A stretch of 64,000 nt of DNA, taken from contig CM067076.1 in NCBI GenBank assembly GCA_033980235.1, positions 36,137,709-36,201,708 of the forward strand. The letters are read 5' to 3'. How positions within the stretch are numbered: position 1 is the stretch's first letter; every line of letters begins with the position of its first letter. This document shows, piece by piece, positions 41,962 to 53,420 of this stretch. Made by a program: the position numbers and the translations under genes. Under the pieces are notes generated by a model. It made no database searches. It was not told the origin of the DNA and saw nothing but the letters and a program-made list of their open reading frames with translations. The stretch is from Diadema setosum (Eukaryota; Echinodermata; Echinoidea; Diadematoida; Diadematidae).

Positions 41962-42310
41962 CTGGAACAAGAAACATCAAGTTGAAGATAACAGTTTAAA
42001 TATCAGGTTGATGATGCAGAAATTGCTTCATGAGCATTGAAATTGTGTCACCTTCAGTCAGGGAGTCACGAGTGTCATTGGAACCAAGACTGCCGGGTAA
42101 TGTTGCTAGTACTTGTACATGTATATACATGTAGACGTAGACACTAATTAGGCCTACTATCTACAGAGGGGGTCGAGTCTATAGGTTCTACACAGCCCAG
42201 TCGACGTTGCACAGCGCGGCGTCTGGTCAGGCTAGGTACTAGTACTGGATAGTTCGTCTACATACTGCATAAGAAGAATCTATGTAAATTATTCTGCAAG
42301 TCATACCTAC

Positions 42311-42400
42311 CGCACAGTTCTCCAGCAGGAGCGTATCACAGCAATGACCCCCCGAGGCAGGAGGGCAATTATAAAATTACCGCCCGGCTACCGAGTACAA
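42311..42400 (-). other. putative 5' UTR exon and promoter side of CEP162
   Basis: On the minus strand a donor-like GCG|gtaggt lies at 42310/42311, upstream of the coding start, and the next acceptor (ttccag) is at 41962. The upstream limit is not visible; the right coordinate is only a guess. Local sequence is richer in G+C than the introns. This is an inference from a splice-site pattern, without transcript evidence. Confidence 0.35.
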
Positions 42401-42429
42401 CAAACTGAACTGGGCTACTGCTGGTTAGT

Positions 42430-42515
42430 GGTATAAAGGTTAGAGTAAAGATTAGGGTTAGGCATTTGGCTTAGGGTTAGGATTAGGTTCAGGATTAACG
42501 TTAGGAATCAAGGAT
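42430..42515. repeat. degenerate TTAGGG-like tract
   Basis: Scattered TTAGGGTTAGG, GGTTAGGATTAGG and related hexamers, seven or so in 85 bp. Resembles interstitial telomeric sequence. Confidence 0.45.
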
Positions 42516-42561
42516 AGTTGGGGCCAGGGCAGGGGAAGGGTCCGGGGTAATTCAATTGCAT

Positions 42562-42760
42562 ACTTGCCAACATTTTCATTTGAGAAAGCGGTAGAATCCA
42601 GGAATAGTTTCAAGTTTCAAGTTTCAAGTTTATTCATCAAAGTTTCCACAATACAAAAGGATGCCTATGCGAGCAGCACTAGCTTGAATGCTAATGAAAT
42701 CTTTCAAAAGCGGTAGATCTAGTCTACCGCCAAATGCGGCATGCGGTAGAGTTGGCAAGT
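42562..42760. mobile_element. possible 199-bp inverted-repeat element
   Basis: ACTTGCCAAC at the left and GTTGGCAAGT at the right, with GCGGTAGA repeats and an AAGTTTC microsatellite inside. No target duplication seen. Confidence 0.35.
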
Positions 42761-43232
42761 AAAGTTATGCCATTGCCCAGCCAGGCCAGGGGCAGGGGGT
42801 AAATTAATTGCCATAGACCCCTCCAGCTCCAGGAGTGCTCCTCTCCATGGGATACAGTACGGTTGTTAGGCTACTGAAGACTAGAGGATATAACTATTAG
42901 TGTTAGTGACATCCCGTATAACTCGTAACGTAAGCTACTTTTTTCCTACGACTAGCCCAAACGAACGTGAAGCGTTCCCCACCCCATAGATCCTAATAGG
43001 CCTAACGTTAACTATAGTATAGGCTATAAAAAGTTATAGATCATGTCTAGCCTATGGCCTAAACCATGCTAACCGTTAGTATATAACCGTGTGTATTTAT
43101 GTATGTGTATGTCTGCGTATCCCATGGCATAGTATATACCTTGGAAATATACCTTGGAGTAGGCATTTAAAGTTAATAACTTATTTGCCTCTCGTTATCA
43201 TCAGGACGAAGAATCCAGATTAGGACACAAGT
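42761..43232. other. intergenic segment
   Basis: Between the CEP162 promoter side and the LINE. Rich in CCTA/TAGG words but with no reading frame, repeat or splice pattern that I can support. Confidence 0.3.
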
Positions 43233-45489
43233 CTAGTGGCGCTGTACAGCAGTTGATGAACATGGACAGGCAAAGGACTCTTCTGGGTCAAATTGGTCTT
43301 TCCTTAACGACCAAAATTTCAACAAGTTGGACTTGAAAGTATTAATTGATGTACTCTCCACCACAGCAGATGGGAGGTTGTTCCATTCATTAATACATCT
43401 CTGAGAAAAGGATCCATGTCTAAGCTTTGAGTAAACTCTCTTCTTGGCAATCCTATATCGATGGCCACGGGTTCTACTATCAGTTGGATGGTCAAAGAAG
43501 GGTGCCGGATTAAGATCATCTACGCCATTCATTATTTTGTACATCTGAATCATATCTGCTCTATGGCGTCTGTAGGCAAGAGATGGCAATTTGAGATGTT
43601 GTAATCTCTTCTCATAACTCAGGTGTTGTAGCATCTGTATTTGGCGAGTTGCTCTACGCTGCACTTTTTCTATTTTTGTAATGTCTTTTTTCAACACTGG
43701 ATGCCACACAGTTGAACAGTACTCAAGCCTGGGTCTGACGATTGCTTTGTATAAATGCATAAAGCCTGTTCTGTCCAAATTAGAAAAAGTCCTATTGATG
43801 ATCCCAAGCTTGCGATTTGCAGCAGCACATACACTATCCACATGATGTGAAAACTTCAATTGTTTGTCAAATATTACAACAAGGTCTGTCTCAACTTCGA
43901 CGGCGGAAATAGGTGTATTCTCGTCTGACATACAAATAGTAATTATAACGAGGATTACTTCGACCATAGTGGATGACCTTGCACTTCTCTTGATTAAATG
44001 GTAGTTGCCACTGTTGGGACCATTTTAAGAGTCTTGCCAGATCGGCTTGTAGATTTTTACCATCCAATGGAGAGCGAATTGGCGAGAAAATTTTGGTATC
44101 ATCTGCAAATAGCTTGACTTCTGATGTAGTGTTACAAATAATATCAGGAATGTCATTTACATATAACAAGAACAATGTCGGCCCCAATACACTTCCTTGA
44201 GGTACACCGCTAGCAATGTCTGATGCACTTGATTGGGTACCATTTACAACTACCCGCTGGGTTCTTCCAGTCAGGAAAGACTTGATCCATTTAATATGTA
44301 GATTCCCTGTTATGCCGTACGCCTCTACTTTATTTAGAAGTCTAGCATGGGACACTATCAAAGGCCTTGCTGTAATCTAAGTAGATGCAGTCGATATTAT
44401 CCTTGATGTCCAACTCCTTCATCCAGGTTTCAGACACATTTAGTAGCTGTGTTACACACGATCTACTTCCTCTAAATCCATACATTTATGTACTGCTCAT
44501 CCATAAGGAGAGAGTTCGCATTCAAGTATTTGATAATTTCATCACGTACAATGGTCTCCATTAACTTAGAAAGGGAACTGGTTAGGCTGACTGGACGATA
44601 ATTTCCTGGTTTCTTTTTGTCTCCTTTCTTAAAAATTGGAGTAATGTTGGCTTCTTTCCATGAGTCACATACCACACCACTCAACATAGATTTGTTAAAC
44701 AGATGAGCAAGTGGCTGGGAAATTTCATTTACCAATTCTTTAAGTATGCGATTATGAATATTGTCAGGTCCCGGAGATTTAGATTGGTCCAATTTCAAGG
44801 TAGCATTTTTTACATTTTCATAAGTAAAACAGACTGTGTCTAGTTGCATGTCACAAATCCTAGGTTCAAGGGATGGAACAAAACTTACATCCTCCTACAA
44901 TGTGTAGGTAAAGACTGATGCAAAGAATGAGACCAGTGTTTCTGCTTTATCAGCATCAACGCTAGCAATGGTTCTGTCCGGCTTCTCCAAGTCACCAATA
45001 CCGTGCCTAAATTTGTTTTTACTCTGAACGTATCTCCAAAAACTTTTCGGATTGGATTTTATTTGCGAGGTCAACTTCTGTTCAAATGACTTCTTCGCAA
45101 AGTTCACTTTCTCAGTTGCTTCATTTCTCGCTTTATTGTATAACGCTCTGTCAGACTCGCTTCTCGACTTCTGAAAACGGTTCCAAGATTTATGCTTGCA
45201 TTTGATTGCTTGGCGTACAGTGTTGTTCATCCATTAGTGGTTGCTTATTAATTCTGGCTTTGACCTTTGGTACAAACTTAGCTGTTAGTGTTAATTCTTC
45301 CAAGCAATGAACAAGAATATCATTTTCACTGTTGATATCATCGTCCTGCACCATTGCGGAAAATTTATCATTATCTTTCACATGTTTCCTCATACGCTCA
45401 TAATCTCCTTTGAAGAATGCAAAGCGTTCTTTTACGGGAGTGCTTGTTACACCTCCAGGCAGAAGCAGTCTAAAATCTAGCACATACAC
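43233..45489 (-). mobile_element. degraded, 5'-truncated non-LTR retrotransposon (CR1/Jockey-like reverse transcriptase)
   Basis: Four to five minus-strand fragments in shifted frames show the usual order: end of the linker after the endonuclease (45190-45489 and 44895-45230), reverse-transcriptase entry block with KSPGPDNIHN and NYRPVSLTS (44472-44849), the block with SGVPQGSVLGP and the catalytic FADD (43891-44361), then the C-terminal domain with RRATRQI and NEWNNLPSAV (43233-43967). The AP-endonuclease domain is missing, as expected from 5' truncation. Frameshifts and stops (around 45200, 44890, 44480-44360 and 43950) mean it cannot act autonomously. Family assignment beyond LINE is approximate. 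Confidence 0.85.
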
Positions 45490-45491
45490 AT

Positions 45492-45629
45492 GTTATTTGA
45501 ATGGCATTCACCCTCGTATACTACATAAACAACGTACAACGTAGGTAGTCGGAGAGCTAGAGGGCGCCTCTCCGACTACCTACGTTGTACGTTGTAGTAT
45601 ACGAGAGTGAATGCCATTCAAATAACACG
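45492..45629. repeat. near-perfect inverted repeat at the LINE 5' junction
   Basis: Arms of about 60 bp differ by one base and a 5-6 bp gap and include GTTATTTGAATGGCATTCAC and its complement; loop about 12 bp. It abuts the truncated upstream edge of the LINE. Confidence 0.8.
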
Positions 45630-45849
45630 CAGATGAGGAGTGAAGCAATAAGGACGTTTACAGACCTGTTTTCAGCCACAGATTTTGGTGAGTTTTTGAC
45701 GTAATTAAACAAAAAATCGCATATCGATTATTGAATGATTATCATAGATTACGATAATTCCTTGTATTTTAGTTTTCCACGATTAATAAAGATATTCATG
45801 AAGGAGTCGCACAACCACACTGAAAAATGACGTCTGCGAAGGAATAGAG

Positions 45850-45892
45850 GTGCAGCCGCTGTCGCTACAGCGGCTGCGTGTAGCTACACGTG
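45850..45892. repeat. two adjacent strong palindromes
   Basis: GCAGCCGCTGT-cgct-ACAGCGGCTGC (perfect 11-bp stem), directly followed by the 12-bp palindrome GTGTAGCTACAC, then an ATC trinucleotide run. Confidence 0.7.
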
Positions 45893-46077
45893 CATCATCA
45901 TCATCATCTGGTACAGGAAGAAGGCGTTGGCCTGTAATTCCCGATCACTGCTTCTTGTTTGGTCTGTACTTAACTGAGTACGACATGCGCAGGAGTGGAG
46001 TCATGGGAGATCAAAATGATGCTCCCACCAATATTTGTCAATATATTTTTAAAATTTTTCAGTTGTTGACAAGACCA

Positions 46078-46330
46078 CTATGGTATATGTTCCGGCAAGC
46101 TGTTCCAGTCCTGTATTATACGTCTGCTGAAGGACTTGCTTCGAACATCCAATCTGGAATGTTCTCTTTGGATCTTGAAACAGTGCCCTCTTGTGGTTCT
46201 ACTGGTAGGTTGGGAGAAGAAGTGGTCCTGTGAGATGTTGACAAGTCCATGCATGATTTGATGAACAGCAATCATGTCTCCTCTTCTTCTTCTGTAGAAC
46301 AGAGAGTACATATTCAGATGCTTAAAGGGA
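46078..46330 (-). mobile_element. second LINE C-terminal fragment
   Basis: A minus-strand frame with YRRRRGDMIAVHQIMHG, RTTRGHCFKIQ and FSRRIIQDWNSLPEHIP. It resembles the C-terminal end of the LINE at 43233 but is clearly a different copy or family, and ends without a full RT. Confidence 0.7.
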
Positions 46331-46813
46331 CTGGGGAGGAGTGTTGGAACCCAAAATGCAAAAGTACTATTTCATGACGTGAAACAGGCAAAAACAAGGG
46401 TCAATGCCTATGAAAGGACTAAGCAATGAAAAAGAATCGATGAAAAATACGGCATTATGAAGATATCTATGATTTTGTGAAGAGCGTTACATGTAACGCT
46501 TGTCAAAATCACAGGGGGTCGGCTTAGAGGCTCTCCGTTCAAGTGTTGTTTTTGCCTCCCTCTTTTGTCCGATTTTGGCACAGCGTTGATTTGTTGCCTT
46601 CTCCTTGGCGAAAAGCAAGCCCAAGATAGAGTGTACAGCTGTACATCGACGCGCCGCGATCGCGAGGCGAAACCCGGATGCCTGTTCACTGGCTAGCGAG
46701 CGTTATCGGTGCATTTCCCGGCATCCGCCCGGCAGCTAGCTAGCACGGGTCCGCTCGAACTCTGCTGGCTGCGTATATAGGCCTACTTACCGTACCACTC
46801 CATCCACACAACA
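46331..46813 (+). promoter_or_regulatory. CpG-rich segment, possible promoter
   Basis: Unusually CpG-rich for the window (GCGCCGCGATCGCGAGG near 46650) with a TATATA word near 46774, about 40 bp before the candidate start codon at 46814. A promoter is only an inference. Confidence 0.3.
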
Positions 46814-46984
46814 ATGGAGCCGCAGGAGGAGAGCGAGAGATCTGTCTCCAAGAAGAGGAAGACCATGAAAACCAGTGACAGAGTATGGAGATGGCGACAG
46901 AAAAATAAAATGAAGTCAATCCCAATTCCCCTCAAGACACTAGGGGCTGAACGACAGAGATGTCATTTCACTTCTGCTGGATGG
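46814..46984 (+). CDS. candidate first coding exon of an unidentified gene
   Basis: ATG in a CpG-rich context opens 57 codons ending GGATGG|gtaata. The product is strongly basic (KKRKTMKTSDRVWRWRQKNK), like the N-terminus of a nuclear or DNA-binding protein, but I do not recognise the family. No clearly in-phase second exon was found. It could be a chance frame or part of a mobile element. Confidence 0.3.
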
Positions 46985-47174
46985 GTAATAAATTTGTGAA
47001 ACTCGGAAGACTTCATTCGTCAGTTCAGTGTGAGTAACAGTTAACTTCAGTTTAGGACCTACAATGTTAGTGTAACATTGCTGATAGAGATGTCACTTAG
47101 GATCTACACACACTATACTATTGTTATGAGTAGGCCTAGATTAGTAGTTTTGTTCGGTGTCCTATGCCCCACCC

Positions 47175-47440
47175 GGAAAGAGTTCCTTATGTCCCCCCCC
47201 CCCCCCCACCAACTTGCACAAAACAAACAAATTAACAAGTTAGGCCTACCGTTCCTTTTTACCGATAATAAACTAAATAATGGTTATGCCATTTATGGGA
47301 AGACTTCCCATATTATTAAACCTTTATTTAGTCCACCATTAGCAAAAAAAAAAAAAAACAAAAAAAAACAGCAACCTATCTAACCATTATTTGTGCAAAC
47401 TAGTGGGGGGGGGGGGGGGGGGACATAAGGAACTCTTTCC
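47175..47440. mobile_element. 266-bp inverted-repeat element with C/G homopolymers
   Basis: GGAAAGAGTTCCTTATGT followed by about 15 C at the left, and about 19 G followed by the complement ACATAAGGAACTCTTTCC at the right. Homopolymer lengths are probably unreliable in the assembly. Confidence 0.55.
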
Positions 47441-48340
47441 CCACACCCTAACTTGTTTCTATTATGGTAAACTAAAAGATATATCACAATTTGCCTGAAA
47501 TTTTACTCACATTTGAAGAAAGGCCACATTCAGATTCACAAAGCCAAAGGTGTACCGGTATTCAGAATGCGATTGAGGTAGTATGGTAGGTAGCTAGACC
47601 AATGTTCTACCATTCCTAGTCTGAGGCCCTTTTTCTCTGCCAATATATTAGATAACTGGAATTTTTTTTTCTGCGTAATGACATATCCCAAATTTGGCTC
47701 AACAGTTCTCCTTTTTGAAATGTGCTTCTGGCAATTGCACAAAATCGCTGTTCACATTAAGAAATGGCACGCTAAAGTGTTTTGCATGTAAATACGCGAA
47801 TTCCTATTTTACCATATTCTGGATTATGTTGCCCTATTCTACCTTCATGTCAAATTAAATTATGGGTCTCAAAATTTCGAAATAAGAAAGTTACGACACT
47901 CATCAGAACTGCCGTTTGTTACAAATCGGCGATAGGCGAGAAATCCAATTTTACGAAACGACACTGAATGAGTGAAAGTGTCAGCGAAGAGCTGCGTAGA
48001 GTGATCATCTGGTCACTCTCGGTTTTTACAAATAGTTTGTGGAGAGTCAACCGTGTAAATCTATATGTTGTCACGGCAGCTATGATCGCGGACCAAAAAC
48101 GTGAATTCACATGTTTGATAAGGTACCTAATTATTGTCTCCGGTACACATGGCATTGCAAAAATGTTGATTGAAGTGTATCTATTGTGTGTATACATAAG
48201 TGGCTAATGGCGTATATGCATTGCAGCGCAGTTCACTCAGTCCCTAGTGTAGTGGTTAATGGTGTATGCTTTGTAACACAGTAGGTGCTAGTTGTTGAGA
48301 AAGGTCTGTCAGATATTATTGTGGCAAATGTGGGTATCTT
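47441..48340. other. no gene recognised
   Basis: AT-rich unique sequence. Open frames on both strands around 47919-48207 overlap each other without codon-like conservation. Nothing supportable. Confidence 0.3.
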
Positions 48341-48725
48341 TTGTAGGGCAACAGCCAGCATCACATTCAAGGACCATCCTGACTAGGCAGCTCAGTGAAG
48401 CCAGTGACATCCCCTCTCGTCAGTTGAGACCAGCCCTCCCAGCTACCGAGCTTGATGTCAGAAGCCAGTGAAATTCCCTCTCGTCAGTTTCGACCAGCTA
48501 CCCAGCTCGGTGAAGCCAGTGACATCTCCTTTCATCAGTTGAAACCAGCCCTCCTAGCTAACCAGCTTGATGAAGCCAGTGACACTCCCTCTCGTCAGTT
48601 TCGACCAGCTATACCCAGCTTGGTGAAGCCAGTGATGTCCCCTCTCATCAGTCGAGACCAGCCCTCCCAGCTACCCAGCTTGATGAAGCCAGTGACATCC
48701 CCTCTTGCCCATTGAAACCAGCCCT
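48341..48725 (+). repeat. roughly 60-bp minisatellite, possibly coding-derived
   Basis: About six units built from GAAGCCAGTGACATCCCCTC, TCGTCAGTT and GACCAGCCCTCCCAGCTA. In one frame they read SEASDIPSRQLRPALPA-like 20-residue repeats, but frameshifts occur between units. A splice-acceptor-like ttttgtag precedes the array. Confidence 0.65.
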
Positions 48726-50020
48726 TGCACTGGTACAAAAGGTTTGTACAAACTGTCTTTAATTACCTGGTACATTTTGTTTTAATACACCTAGATCCAA
48801 CAACTGTTTTGAACCTGCAAATGAAAATTAATGTTGATATTTAGTAAACAAAACATCAATAAATTGTTCGATTTAACTCTGTGTTCTCAAACGATGCTGT
48901 TATTATTCTTGCTGTAATAATTGATAACATTTTTTTTTTTTGAACCCATAGCTGTGGTAGTGGTTAATAAGATTATGGTTGTCTTGATCATTACTTTTAG
49001 GGTTACAAGTTACATAGTTTGTACATTGCAGCCACATATAGGCCTCCTATATGATTGTACATGTATGTGGAATTACAGACCCCCAAATCCCATGCATGTG
49101 GCTGGATTTAAAGACATAGGCCCTATATGAGCTTGTATACATAGGGCCTACTTTGTAGATGCACAATGAGAGGCTGAGGTCATCCCGACGTCATGTGCAG
49201 TGTCAACTCATCAAAAATTTGGCTAGGGTCTGTAGGTCTTATTTTCCTTTTTGCTATTTAACTTCTACAGTAGACAGTCTATTTCTAACATATTTCGTGG
49301 AGTTTTCTCTGTTGCATATATGTGAGCACTACAAGATATAGCTATCTGGTAGACTCTACACTGATATAAAAGGGATAGCAAGTTCTGTGACTAAATTTAC
49401 AGAGTGGTGAAGAACTAATGCGACTATCCTAATTGTAAGTCAGTGTTAATGCCTTTCATTGTGACTGATATACAGATGAACTCCTGTCCAGATGCCCCTG
49501 TGAAATGGAAAAGGACAAGTTCGTGAATGCTGTTGCCTTCTCCAATTAGTTGTGGAGGAAAATGCTACTCTGAGGAAAGGACTTGGGTCAGATTGAAGTG
49601 GATCAAAACCTGGTGAGAGTGCGGACAGATATTGATGTTATCAGAGCCTGGGCAGATGTTAGAAGATAACAGGTTAGATGATGAAGACGTCCCTTTGGCA
49701 TGCATATTTAGGAATTTTTATGTAAATATTATAAATAAAGTGAGCTACTAAGTATTTTCATTGGACTTTCAGCATCTAACATAATTACTTTCATCAGTAC
49801 TAAACTTGTCATTGCTTGAATGTTAGTCATTAAAGAGAATATTTACTACGTGTAATACTGAATAGTTAATTGAGTCTATATGAGTAGTAAAATAATTTTT
49901 CATTGTAAATGTGTAGTAGTTACTATATTACCAACATTCAGTCATTAGATGAGAGATCAATAGAATGTGCTTGTTGGCCTCTATTGCAGTGGAACAGCTA
50001 GCATCACATCCAAGTGCCAT
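48726..50020. other. mostly unassigned interval
   Basis: A short exon-like stretch follows an acceptor at about 49475: [x]AT then ELLSRCPCEMEKDKF up to TAG near 49549. I cannot connect it to other exons. The rest is AT-rich with no supported feature. Confidence 0.25.
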
Positions 50021-50250
50021 CCCAGATATCCAGGTTGTTGAAGCCAGTGACACCCCCTCTCGCCAAATAAGACTACCTCTTCTAGGCTACGCAGCTCAGC
50101 AAGACCTGTGACATCCATCTCGCCAGTGGAGACCAGCCCTCTCTACCACCAAACTCAGTGAAACCAGTGACATCCCCGCTCATTAATCAGAACCAGCCCT
50201 CCCAGCTACTTACATGTAGCTCCATGAAGCCAGTGACATCCCCTCTCATG
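50021..50250 (+). repeat. second minisatellite related to 48341-48725
   Basis: Units of the same GAAGCCAGTGACATC type, again after an acceptor-like tattgcag and a shared lead-in (ACAGC-AGCATCACAT). The two arrays and their flanks look like one duplicated module. Confidence 0.6.
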
Positions 50251-51740
50251 TTCTTCTTTGTGGCTGGCAAATGTTTGAAAACTGAACTTGGATGACGTCA
50301 ATATCATAATTATGTTGAGTGCATCCAAGTGATGGCAATGATAATAGCTCTGACACCAGCTCTTCCTGTAGGCCTACTGTCAATTTATGCCTTCATTGTG
50401 TATAATAGCAAAAGACATGTTAGTAATGAAAAAGCTGCACCTTTGTACCAGGATTGTTGGGGATTCTGATAAATGCACATTGAACATGAATAACATCAAT
50501 TCCAATCATAGACACACACATTCATGTGATGGCAATACTAACTGATATGACACTACATTCATATTTCTGAACTCTCTATTTCTGTCTTTTCTGTGAGGTA
50601 ACAACAAACATGTTAGTACTCTAATGTGTGAATCAGAATGAAACATTGAATTGATTGCATAGAAAATTTGTTCTTTCCCCATGTGGCAAGTAGGGAATAT
50701 AAATCCTGTAAACTCCTAAACTGCATGTGCTTAAATTGTTACTGGAAACTAAAAGGGCTGCAATATCCAGGCACAAAGTGTTTTGTCCTTTTATTTTTTT
50801 CATTTGGTCTTTTTTCCCCCTGTGTTTCCCAGGTGTTTCAGTGGTGAAAAGCTACAATTACTCCGTTACGATAAAATATTGCATCAGTGTTTTAAAGTGA
50901 ACTTAAGCAGGGCTGTCATGCACAGCAGTGTACATCACTGAAAGGGCCTTTCACACATTTCATTATTGCTCTAATTGTTATTATTATTATTACTACTACT
51001 ACTATTGTTGTTATTGCTAATGTTTTTATTACTATCATCATCTTCATAATGATTATTATCCTCATCATCATTTATGTGATCACTGATATCATGCCATGTG
51101 TTACATTCAAGTGGCACAGCAGGTCCTACACAGTAGCATTGTCCATCAGCATTTTGGAAGACACTTTTCAGCACATAATTTTGTGATAACTCTATCAAAT
51201 CACATTATTATGAGGACAATATTTTTGTGGTAAATGGAGTTTGTGCCCTTGTAATATTCATTGCATCTATATTTTATAGCCAAAAATAGGGATGGATTTT
51301 GATAAACAAATGTGTTGGAAGTACTTCAAACAAGATGTTCAGTTTTCATTCACATAGATATAAAAATACATTGTAATATACATTTGGTAGGTCCCTACAT
51401 GATGTTCTACTGATATAATTGTATACGCTAAAACCCTAAACTGAATGTGTTTTGACAATGCAATATGTAGAAGGTCTCCACACTGAAATAGTATAGTGTT
51501 CTTTGTACTTGAAGTCATTAAACCATGTGACATTGATTCTTGGACCTTCACTTATTTTTTTTTTTCCCTGCAAATGTGCAAGTTATTTGAAAGTGGTTGC
51601 ATTTGCTAGGTTTTTTTAATTTACATGTTATATTATTGTTATCATAATTGTTCAATATAATAGGAGTATAATGTGTAGATGCCAAAATTGACTAATGACA
51701 GAATGCTGAGCAGTGTTTTTTTTTTTTTTTTCAAATGACT
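50251..51740. other. no gene; simple repeat near 50968-51020
   Basis: AT-rich sequence with a (TTA/CTA)n tract. No feature otherwise supportable. Confidence 0.35.
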
Positions 51741-51860
51741 ACCAGGGTTCTCGCCAGGAATTTCTTCACGCTTGTCGGCATTTATGCGCGCTTTTCTGGG
51801 GGTGGGTACGGGAGGGGGGTTCCCCCTCCCGCGCGAAGCGCGGAAACCGTTGCTAATGCT
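51741..51860. repeat. repeat fragment with GC-rich hairpins
   Basis: CCAGGGTTCTCGCCAGGAAT leads into GGGAGGGGG-gtt-CCCCCTCCC and CCGCGC-gaa-GCGCGG, two consecutive strong hairpins. Probably the end of a dispersed repeat. Confidence 0.45.
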
Positions 51861-52254
51861 CAATACAACACAGATAAATCGCCGCTAAAATGCCACTAAA
51901 TGCGACATTTTCACGGAGATGTAATGAACGTTGTGAGGGGCATATTCTCACAGAAACAATGCAGAAACTCCATACCTTTTGTTAGCGGCAGTTCCTAAAT
52001 AACAAATGAAAGAGAAGTAGGTGCCGATGGTGGAGGTTCCGATTTCTTTTAGGCCTTTCCTGTTTCACTGTTGCAATAATTAGCCGCCTCTGCATCGCAA
52101 CAACGCGCGCCGTGTTGCTTTCTCGCCGTCTGCTCGACCACGTGGTAGGCCTATTGCATGCAGATGCGCGAGAAGCGATCGAGAACTTTCGGGACATCGT
52201 TGCACTTTCCTTTCTGGGTATACTGCGGTAGTTTGGCCGTGACATCAAAGAGAT

Positions 52255-53420
52255 ATCATACAATTTTAAATGTAATGATGGTCATTATTCCGAAGGTTTG
52301 TTTAATCATAAAATGAAACGATTCATTACTGAGTACTTCGAAGGTTTGTAATCGAAAACAACAACACCACCAAAGGTCGGTACTACAGATGAATGTTCAA
52401 AATAAAACTGATTTCGTTCGAAGATTAACAAGCATTTTTTCTTTATTATTTTCCGATCAACGAACCTTCAGAAAGGAATCTATCATCGTTATTGTTTCAG
52501 AATAACAAACCTTCAGAATAAGAAAACACCGTTTTGGGGCCGTTGTTGTATTCCGAAATTATACTGGCAGAACATTCGAAATAACAAAACTGATTTCGTT
52601 TGGATATAAACGAATATTTTCTCCTTTATAATTTTTCTATTAACGATCATTCAGAATTAAGAATGTAGAGTATTATTTTGCCATTATTCTTTCGGAGTAA
52701 CGAACCCTGAGGGTAAGAAAACTATAACCGTTTTCATTTCTTCTTTATCGTTTTCCGATTAACGATCGTTCAGAATTAAGAATCTAAAGTGTTATCGTTA
52801 TTCTTTCGCAGTAACGAACCTTCAGAGTAAAAGAAAACTAGCAGTTTTGGGGCCGTCGTTTTATTCTGAAATTTCACTGACGGAAACGTTTGAAATGACG
52901 CACTGATTTCGTTTTGAAATTTACGGACATTTTTCTTTATTCAATTTTCGGTTTTTGGATTAACGAACCTTCAGAATAAGGAATATAGCATTATTTTATC
53001 ATTAATCTGTCGGAGTAACGAACCCTAAGAGTAAGAAAAGTGCAACTGTTTTTTGGGGCAGTTGTTTTCTTCCAAATTTCACTGGCAAAACGTTTGAAAT
53101 GACGCACTGATTTCGTTTTGAAATTTACGGACATTTTTCTTTATTCAATTTTCGGTTAACGAACCTTCAGAATAAAGAATCTACAATTTATTATTTCATC
53201 ATTATTACTTCTGTCGGAATAACAGACCCTTAGAGTACGAAAACACGCTGTTTTGTGCCGTCGTTTTATTCCGAAATTTCACTGGCAGAACGTTCGAAAT
53301 AACAAAACCGATTTCGTCGTGAAATGAACGGACATTTTTTCTTAATCATTTTTGGATTAACGAACCTTCAGAATAAAGAATCTATAGCATCATTTTATCA
53401 TTAATCTGTCGGAGTAACGA
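52255..53420. repeat. roughly 200-bp satellite, about five diverged units
   Basis: Landmark CTGATTTCGTT or a variant recurs at about 52409, 52590, 52902, 53107 and 53309. Each unit also carries TAACGAACCTTCAGAATAA, GTCGGAGTAACGAACC and TTTTGGGGCCGT. Spacing is about 200 bp except one 312-bp unit with a partial internal duplication. Confidence 0.7.

Noticed and set aside
43233..45489. LINE as a functional retrotransposon
   Set aside because: It lacks the endonuclease domain and has several frameshifts and stops.
47919..48207. Overlapping 92-aa and 79-aa frames on opposite strands
   Set aside because: Mirror-image frames without recognisable motifs, start context or splice structure.
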